From positions 1-11,698 of the forward strand of contig CBFDBC010000115.1 in the NCBI GenBank assembly GCA_965602945.1: a DNA stretch of 11,698 bases, written 5' to 3'. The notes beneath the pieces were generated by a model, which worked only from the letters and a program-made list of their open reading frames with translations, ran no database searches and was not told the origin of the DNA. Source of the DNA: JAUXEH01 sp965602945. GTDB lineage: Bacteria; Acidobacteriota; Aminicenantia; Aminicenantales; Aminicenantaceae. Shown in pieces: positions 7,228 to 11,698 of this stretch. A program made the position numbers and the translations under genes. The number at the start of each line of letters is the position of its first letter. Within the stretch, counting starts at the first letter, position 1.

Positions 7228-9933
7228 ATGAAGCCTGGATTCTTGAGGATCTTTTCAGCCCTGGCCGTAGTTTGCTTGATCGGCGCGGCAGTCCCTTTTC
7301 CCCCGGATGAATCCTCTCATAGGATTCACAGCCTGATGCCCGTTCCCCAGCAAGAAGTATACGGGGAGGGGGTTCTGCCCATCGGCCCGGGATTCAGCGT
7401 GTCCGGCGAGGGATATTGGGAGCCTCGCCTCACCCGAGCGGTCGAGAGGATGATCACACAGCTGGGCCTCCGGACCGGCCTCCCGCTGCGCCAGACCGGG
7501 GAGCTGCGGCCGGAAGGGGCTGTCCTCGCCATTCGCTGTGAGGGTTCGGGGGAAGCCGGGCAGTCCCACAGGTCCGACGAGTCCTACACTCTGGTTGTCT
7601 CGAAACAGCAGGCATCGTTGGGGGCGCCGAACCCTTTGGGGATCCTGCACGGCCTGGAGACGTTCCTCCAACTGGTCGGGCCGGGCCGGGAGTTTTTCCA
7701 GGTCCCGGTCGTCAGGATCCAGGACCGGCCCCGTTTTCCCTGGAGGGGACTGCTCATCGATTCCGGCCGCCACTGGCTGCCGGTGGACGTGATCAAGCGC
7801 AACCTGGACGGTATGGCCGCGGTGAAGCTCAACGTCCTGCACTGGCACCTGTCCGAGGACCAGGGATTCCGGGTTGAATGCCGCCGCTTTCCCCGACTGC
7901 ATGAGCTGGGTTCCGACGGCCTGTATTACACACAGGATCAGATCCGGGAGATCGTCGAATACGCCCGGGACCGGGGAATCCGTGTGGTTCCGGAGTTCGA
8001 TATGCCGGGCCACACGACAGCCTGGTTCGTAGGCTATCCGGAGATCGCCAGCCGGCCCGGCCCCTACAGCATCGAGCGGCATTGGGGGATCATGGACCCC
8101 TGCATGGATCCCACGCGGGAAGAGACCTATGCATTCCTCGATGGTTTCATCGAGGAGATGGCCGGGCTTTTCCCGGATGCGTATTTCCACATCGGGGGCG
8201 ACGAGGTCAACGGCAAACAGTGGGACGCCAACCCGGAGATTACCGCCTTCAAGCAGGCGCAGGGGATGGAGGACAACCATGACCTCCAGGCTTATTTCAA
8301 TCGCCGCGTCCTCGCTTCACTTACAAAATACGGGAAGAAGATGGTGGGGTGGGACGAAATATATCATCCCGAGCTGCCCAGGGACGCGGTGGTCCAGAGC
8401 TGGCGGGGGCAGGAATCCCTGGCAGAAACCGCCAAGGCGGGCTATACGGGCATCCTTTCCAACGGCTACTACCTGGATTTCCAGCTGTCGGCCGCGTACC
8501 ATTACGGCGTCGACCCCCTGCCCGCCGAAAAGGCCGCCTCCCTCAGCGAGGAAGAACAGGGCCGCATCCTGGGCGGGGAGGCCTGCATGTGGTCCGAGTT
8601 CGTGAATCCCGAGACCATAGACTCCCGCATCTGGCCTCGGATGGCCGCCATCGCGGAGCGGTTCTGGTCTTCGCGGGAGGCCTCATCCGATGTGGCGGAC
8701 ATGTACAGGCGCCTCGAAGTCACGAGCCGTAACCTGGAATGGTTGGGCCTCCGGCACCGCTCCAACTACCGGCCCATGCTGCGGCGTCTGACCGGCAACC
8801 GGCCGATCGACCGGCTCAAGGTCCTGGCAGACGTCGTGGAACCCGTGAAATTTTACACCCGGCCCGGTACGCGGGAATACACGCAGCAGACCCCGTTCAA
8901 CCGGCTGGTCGACGCGGCCCGGCCCGAAAGCCCGGCTGCCAGGGATTTCCGGGGCCTGGTAGAGGCTTGGCGCCTCGACATATCCGCGCGGGAAGCGAAA
9001 CGGGGATACATACGCGAAAGCCTGAAACTGTGGCGCGTCAATCACGAATTCCTCCTCCCACAGCTTAACACCACGTTCCTGCTGCGGGAGTTGATCCCTC
9101 TCTCCCGGGAAGTATCGGAGCTGTCCCGCATCGGACTTTCCGTCCTGGATCTGTACGATGCCGGCGGGGCACCGGACGAGTCTTGGCTGAGCGGGATCGC
9201 GCCGCTTCTGGACCGGCCCCGCAGGCCCCAGTATGAAGTTGTGGTTCCCATCGTCCCCGCTATCCGGGGCCTGGTCGAAACCGCATTCAGAGAGAGGGGA
9301 GGGGAGGCCTATCCCGGGCTGGACCTCCTCGAAGTGGAGGCTTTTCATGAGGACCGACCCGGTGGTTGGGACCTGCAGACCCCGGAAAACTGGGAGATCA
9401 GGGAAGAGAGCGGGGACGGAGCCCTGCATCTCCTGGCTCCCGGCCCCCCGGGGAAAGTCAGGGCGCCCACATCCTGGGCTCTGCTTCGGGATCATGATGT
9501 GACAAGCTTCGTGTTGAGCGGCCGGATGCGGTGTTTCGCGGAAACGGACAATCCCAACAGGGACATGGTCGTGATTTTCCATTTCCAGGATCCGACACAT
9601 TTCACCTATGTGCATTTCTCGGCTTCGAGCGACGGGCTCCACAACATCATCGGCCTGGTGAACGGCGGTGATCGCGTCAAGATCAACCTTGAGCCGGAGG
9701 GGGAGTCGACCGCCCGCCTGACCGACCGGGAGTATCACGATTTCAAGGTCTGGTACGATGCGGATTCCGGAGATATCCGGGCTTACATGGACGACATGCG
9801 TACTCCCATCCTGACCGCCAGGGATACCACCCTGGGTCACGGCCGGGTCGGTGTGGGGTCGTTCGACGACACCGGGAGTTTCGATAACATTATACTCTGG
9901 GGGAAATCCCTGAAGGAGGACGAAGATGGCTGA
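7228..9933 (+). CDS. Exported GH20 beta-N-acetylhexosaminidase with C-terminal jelly-roll-like domain
   Basis: This 901-residue secreted glycosidase begins with a signal peptide: K3 and R7, a hydrophobic core at 8-20, and a likely cut after A21. A GH20b-like beta domain (about 35-165) precedes the GH20 barrel (about 168-500). The barrel contains PWRGLLIDSGRH (R173 binds the sugar), LHWHLSEDQGFR (203-214), EFDMPGH (H262), HIGGDEV (321-327) with catalytic pair D325/E326, W375, W392, Y415/D417 and GGEACMWSE (450-457). GH20 enzymes remove terminal beta-GlcNAc or GalNAc with help from the substrate acetamido group. Helices fill about 500-690, and residues about 715-895 (HFQDPTHFTYVHFS, GRVGVGSFDD) resemble a concanavalin-like/DUF1080 jelly roll, possibly glycan-binding. 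The ribosome site AGGAGG lies 7 nt before the ATG. It sits 40 nt after fkp, and its stop overlaps the next gene by 8 nt. Confidence 0.93.
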   Translation: MKPGFLRIFSALAVVCLIGAAVPFPPDESSHRIHSLMPVPQQEVYGEGVLPIGPGFSVSGEGYWEPRLTRAVERMITQLGLRTGLPLRQTGELRPEGAVLAIRCEGSGEAGQSHRSDESYTLVVSKQQASLGAPNPLGILHGLETFLQLVGPGREFFQVPVVRIQDRPRFPWRGLLIDSGRHWLPVDVIKRNLDGMAAVKLNVLHWHLSEDQGFRVECRRFPRLHELGSDGLYYTQDQIREIVEYARDRGIRVVPEFDMPGHTTAWFVGYPEIASRPGPYSIERHWGIMDPCMDPTREETYAFLDGFIEEMAGLFPDAYFHIGGDEVNGKQWDANPEITAFKQAQGMEDNHDLQAYFNRRVLASLTKYGKKMVGWDEIYHPELPRDAVVQSWRGQESLAETAKAGYTGILSNGYYLDFQLSAAYHYGVDPLPAEKAASLSEEEQGRILGGEACMWSEFVNPETIDSRIWPRMAAIAERFWSSREASSDVADMYRRLEVTSRNLEWLGLRHRSNYRPMLRRLTGNRPIDRLKVLADVVEPVKFYTRPGTREYTQQTPFNRLVDAARPESPAARDFRGLVEAWRLDISAREAKRGYIRESLKLWRVNHEFLLPQLNTTFLLRELIPLSREVSELSRIGLSVLDLYDAGGAPDESWLSGIAPLLDRPRRPQYEVVVPIVPAIRGLVETAFRERGGEAYPGLDLLEVEAFHEDRPGGWDLQTPENWEIREESGDGALHLLAPGPPGKVRAPTSWALLRDHDVTSFVLSGRMRCFAETDNPNRDMVVIFHFQDPTHFTYVHFSASSDGLHNIIGLVNGGDRVKINLEPEGESTARLTDREYHDFKVWYDADSGDIRAYMDDMRTPILTARDTTLGHGRVGVGSFDDTGSFDNIILWGKSLKEDEDG
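9913..9919 (+). promoter_or_regulatory. Ribosome binding site fixing the aldo/keto reductase start
   Basis: AAGGAGG lies 6 nt before the ATG at 9926, inside the last codons of the hexosaminidase gene. It favours that ATG over the in-frame ATG at 9944 (MGRREFM) and indicates coupled translation of the two genes across their 8-nt overlap. Confidence 0.6.
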
Positions 9934-10921
9934 TCCACGAAACATGGGACGCCGAGAATTCATGCGCACCTGCGCGGTCGCCACGGCCGCCTTGGGAACG
10001 ACTCTGGCCGCCACGGAACCGATTCCGGGATCCCAGGCCGAGTATGACGCCCGAGGCCTCCAGACTCGAGTCCTGGGCAAGACCGGGGTGCGTATCCCCA
10101 TCATCGTGTTCGGAGCGGGAAGCCGTTTCTGCGCCGTCAAGGAGCCGGATAAAAGTGACGAGCTCCTCAATCATGCGCTCAACAACGGTTTCTATCACTG
10201 GGACACGGCGCACACCTATGTCTATGACAATGTCTGCAGTGAAGAACGACTGGGCCGAGTCCTCAAGCACCGCCGCGACCGGGTCTTCCTGGCCACCAAG
10301 CTCTCGGAGCGAAGCCGCGACGGCGCCATGCGGGAACTGGAAGACAGCCTGAAGCGCCTCCAGACCGACCGCCTCGACCTGCTGCAGATACACAGCATCA
10401 ATTCCCAGGAGGACGTGGACCGCATAGGGGCGGCGGACAGTGTGCTCGAGGTGGTGAGGAAGGCCAAAGAGCAGAAGGTCACCCGCTTCATCGGTTTCAC
10501 GGGGCATGCCTCGGCCGCGGCCATGGCTGCCATGGTGGACCGGTTTGATTTCGACACCATGCTCATCGCGCTCAACCACCAGACCCAGGGCAAGGAGGAT
10601 TTCGAAAAACAGGCCGTCCCAGCGGCGGCCGGGAAGGGGATGGGGATCCTGCTGATGAAGGTGATCCGTCCGCGGGAGACCGTGGAGGGACTGAACCCGG
10701 ACGAACTCATCCGCTACGCCCTGAGCCTGGAGCACGGGGATGCCGCGGTGATCGGCACCGACAGCATGGAGGTGCTCAAGAAGAACCTCGACATGGCGCG
10801 CGATTTCGAGCCCCTGCCTCCCGCCCGGATGGAACGCATGCACTCGACCCTGAAACCCTTCCTGGCCGGGAGAAACCTGCCCTGGATGCAGCCGGGGTAT
10901 GTGGATGGCCCGCCGCGTTAA
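9926..10921 (+). CDS. Aldo/keto reductase with twin-arginine (Tat) signal
   Basis: The 331-residue protein starts with a Tat-type leader: GRREFMR at 8-14, then an Ala/Thr-rich hydrophobic stretch to about residue 29. The body is an aldo/keto reductase barrel with the tetrad D93 and Y98 (in HWDTAHTY), K125 (FLATK) and H156 (LLQIH), plus a C-terminal cofactor loop VIGTDSMEVLKKNL at 275-288. It should reduce a carbonyl or oxidise a sugar/alcohol with NAD(P)H. If exported, the cofactor must be loaded and folded in the cytoplasm first, as for Tat-exported glucose-fructose oxidoreductase. The usual YGxSE after the catalytic Tyr is changed to YVYDNVCSEE, suggesting a non-standard substrate pocket. 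Next to a COG3254 mutarotase it could act on L-fucose, L-galactose or a related sugar, since aldo/keto-reductase-type fucose dehydrogenases are known; this is inference. It overlaps the hexosaminidase by 8 nt. Confidence 0.9.
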   Translation: MADPRNMGRREFMRTCAVATAALGTTLAATEPIPGSQAEYDARGLQTRVLGKTGVRIPIIVFGAGSRFCAVKEPDKSDELLNHALNNGFYHWDTAHTYVYDNVCSEERLGRVLKHRRDRVFLATKLSERSRDGAMRELEDSLKRLQTDRLDLLQIHSINSQEDVDRIGAADSVLEVVRKAKEQKVTRFIGFTGHASAAAMAAMVDRFDFDTMLIALNHQTQGKEDFEKQAVPAAAGKGMGILLMKVIRPRETVEGLNPDELIRYALSLEHGDAAVIGTDSMEVLKKNLDMARDFEPLPPARMERMHSTLKPFLAGRNLPWMQPGYVDGPPR

Positions 10922-10934
10922 GCGCTGGGCAGCC

Positions 10935-10940
10935 AAGGAT
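10935..10940 (+). promoter_or_regulatory. Ribosome binding site for the mutarotase-like gene
   Basis: AAGGAT lies 9 nt upstream of the ATG at 10950. It supports this start over an in-frame GTG at 10899 that would overlap the reductase gene by 23 nt and add 17 residues unlike the family. Confidence 0.5.
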
Positions 10941-10949
10941 AGATCACAC

Positions 10950-11597
10950 ATGACAGAGGACCGGGCTCTTAAGAGACACGGCAGCCTGATCCGGCTTAAG
11001 CCCGAGTATGAAGAGCGGTACATCATCCTGCACAGGCACACCTTTCCCGGTGTCCTCGATCGCATTCGGAATTCCAGCATCCGCAACTACTCCATATTCC
11101 TGCGTGACGGGATGCTGTTTTCCTTCTATGAATACATCGGAACCGAATATTCGGATGACATGGAGCAGATCGGAGCCGATACCGTTACGCGTGATTGGTG
11201 GAAGCTGACCGATCCCATGCAGGTCCCCCTGGAAACCAGAAAGGAAGGGGAGTGGTGGGCGGAAATGACGGAACTCCTGCGCCTGGTTGAAGGCACGGAA
11301 TCCAGGCGCAAATCCCCGGCTCTAGCACAACGGTTCGCCTATGTCGCCCACACCGGGATCCCGGGACCATTGGACCGGGCAACACTCCGGGATTCTGTCA
11401 CGGATATCGACTTTCAGACGCTCTCTCTGTATGCGAAAGACGATTGCCTCTACATCTATCTGGAATCCTTCGGGACCCATCCGGAGGAGCACCGATCGAA
11501 CCTGGAAGCGGGACTGGCGCGATTCCTTGAGACACTAGCCCCGGCAAGCCCCTGTGCCGGCTGGCATCCCATGCGGGAAGTTTTTCACACGGACTGA
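10950..11597 (+). CDS. Tandem-domain L-rhamnose mutarotase (RhaM/COG3254)-like protein
   Basis: The product has 215 residues, about twice the roughly 104-110 of ordinary RhaM. Residues about 8-115 are a full RhaM domain: GSLIRLKPEYEERYIILHRH, FPGVL, IRNYSIFLRDGMLFSFYEY (44-62), the WW pair in RDWWKLTDPM (81-90), and GEWWAEM. H30, Y47 and the tryptophans match the catalytic neighbourhood of E. coli RhaM. Residues about 128-215 repeat the pattern weakly: RFAYVAH, then SLYAKDDCLYIYLESFG against SIFLRDGMLFSFYEYIG, and a final GWHPMREVFHTD like the usual QxxFxxx end. The second copy lacks the WW pair and the HxxxxPGVL segment, so it is probably non-catalytic. RhaM enzymes are cytoplasmic mutarotases; relatives act on L-fucose. 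No signal peptide is present. It lies 28 nt after the reductase and is the last gene of the apparent operon. Confidence 0.85.
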   Translation: MTEDRALKRHGSLIRLKPEYEERYIILHRHTFPGVLDRIRNSSIRNYSIFLRDGMLFSFYEYIGTEYSDDMEQIGADTVTRDWWKLTDPMQVPLETRKEGEWWAEMTELLRLVEGTESRRKSPALAQRFAYVAHTGIPGPLDRATLRDSVTDIDFQTLSLYAKDDCLYIYLESFGTHPEEHRSNLEAGLARFLETLAPASPCAGWHPMREVFHTD

Positions 11598-11598
11598 C

Positions 11599-11616
11599 GG
11601 CCCAGGTTTTCTGGCC
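11599..11616 (+). terminator. Possible hairpin after the operon
   Basis: GGCC-C-AG pairs with CTGGCC around a GTTTT loop, with one bulged C, starting 2 nt after the mutarotase stop. There is no U-run after the stem, so if it ends transcription it is not a classical intrinsic terminator. It may only protect the 3' end. Confidence 0.25.
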
Positions 11617-11656
11617 TCCCGGTTATAAGGTCACGGCCTTCACGGTGATAAAGAGT

Positions 11657-11669
11657 GAGGCTTCGCCTC
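11657..11669. repeat. Short inverted repeat (hairpin)
   Basis: GAGGC-TTC-GCCTC forms a perfect 5-bp stem with a 3-nt loop in the non-coding tail. A perfect 10-bp palindrome, CACTTAAGTG, follows at 11680-11689. Neither has a T-tract. They could be part of a terminator or an operator for the next gene beyond the window, but nothing here decides this. Confidence 0.3.
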
Positions 11670-11698
11670 TAGTGATCCGCACTTAAGTGGTTTGTGGT

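Noticed and set aside
7255..8280. Minus-strand open frame of 341 codons within the hexosaminidase gene
   Set aside because: It lies wholly opposite the GH20 catalytic region and looks like a codon-bias shadow.
8683..10170. Minus-strand open frame of 495 codons opposite GH20 and the reductase
   Set aside because: Its translation shows low-complexity Pro/Gly/His/Arg-rich sequence without motifs; the plus-strand genes carry full catalytic motifs.
9890..11086. Minus-strand open frame of 398 codons opposite the reductase and mutarotase
   Set aside because: It is an antisense shadow crossing gene boundaries, with no motif or ribosome site.
11623..11629. TTATAAG as a -10 box for a downstream gene
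   Set aside because: The position 17-18 nt upstream (CCCAGG) does not resemble a -35 box, and no downstream gene is visible to anchor it.
1..11698. CRISPR array, insertion sequence, tRNA or rRNA
   Set aside because: No regularly spaced repeats, transposase motifs, terminal inverted repeats, or tRNA/rRNA-like sequence were seen.

Overview
This window is GC-rich, densely coded bacterial DNA (about 60-65% G+C by eye) with seven complete genes and one partial gene. Nothing in it fixes the phylum. The mix (a uroporphyrinogen-decarboxylase-like enzyme beside an SSS transporter, a Tat-signalled aldo/keto reductase, exported GH20 hexosaminidase, GDP-mannose 3,5-epimerase and fucokinase/GDP-fucose pyrophosphorylase) is what I would expect from an uncultured, glycan-degrading heterotroph of Latescibacterota-, Aminicenantes-, Planctomycete- or Verrucomicrobia-like type. 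That placement is a guess. No rRNA, tRNA, mobile element, CRISPR array or phage gene is visible.

Layout. (1) Positions 1-1691, minus strand: a URO-D/methyltransferase-like gene followed after 7 nt by the start of a sodium:solute symporter that runs off the left edge. (2) Positions 1692-1809: a compact divergent control region with a sigma70-like promoter facing each way. (3) Positions 1783-2937, plus strand: a COG3199-type ATP-NAD kinase-like gene. (4) Positions 2941-2970: a second plus-strand promoter starting 3 nt after the kinase stop. (5) Positions 3007-11597, plus strand: five tightly packed genes that look like one operon: GDP-mannose 3,5-epimerase, bifunctional fucokinase/fucose-1-phosphate guanylyltransferase, exported beta-N-acetylhexosaminidase, Tat-signalled aldo/keto reductase, and a two-domain RhaM-type mutarotase. 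Junctions are a 4-nt overlap, a 40-nt gap, an 8-nt overlap and a 28-nt gap. (6) Positions 11598-11698: non-coding tail with small hairpins.

How the genes may work together (inference). The epimerase converts GDP-D-mannose to GDP-L-galactose. The FKP-type enzyme turns free L-fucose, and in related enzymes the close analogue L-galactose, into the GDP-sugar. A COG3254 mutarotase supplies the correct anomer of such a 6-deoxy or L-hexose. The secreted GH20 trims terminal GlcNAc/GalNAc from glycans, and the exported reductase probably acts on a released or surface sugar. The operon therefore looks like a unit linking extracellular glycan trimming to GDP-L-galactose/GDP-L-fucose supply. No glycosyltransferase, GMD/fucose synthase, fucose isomerase or aldolase is present here, so the fate of the GDP-sugar is not visible.

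The least ordinary points are the ATGA-coupled GME-FKP pair, the internally duplicated RhaM protein whose second half has lost recognisable catalytic residues, and a promoter architecture that would make the URO-D transcript nearly leaderless and that recurs in front of the GME operon.
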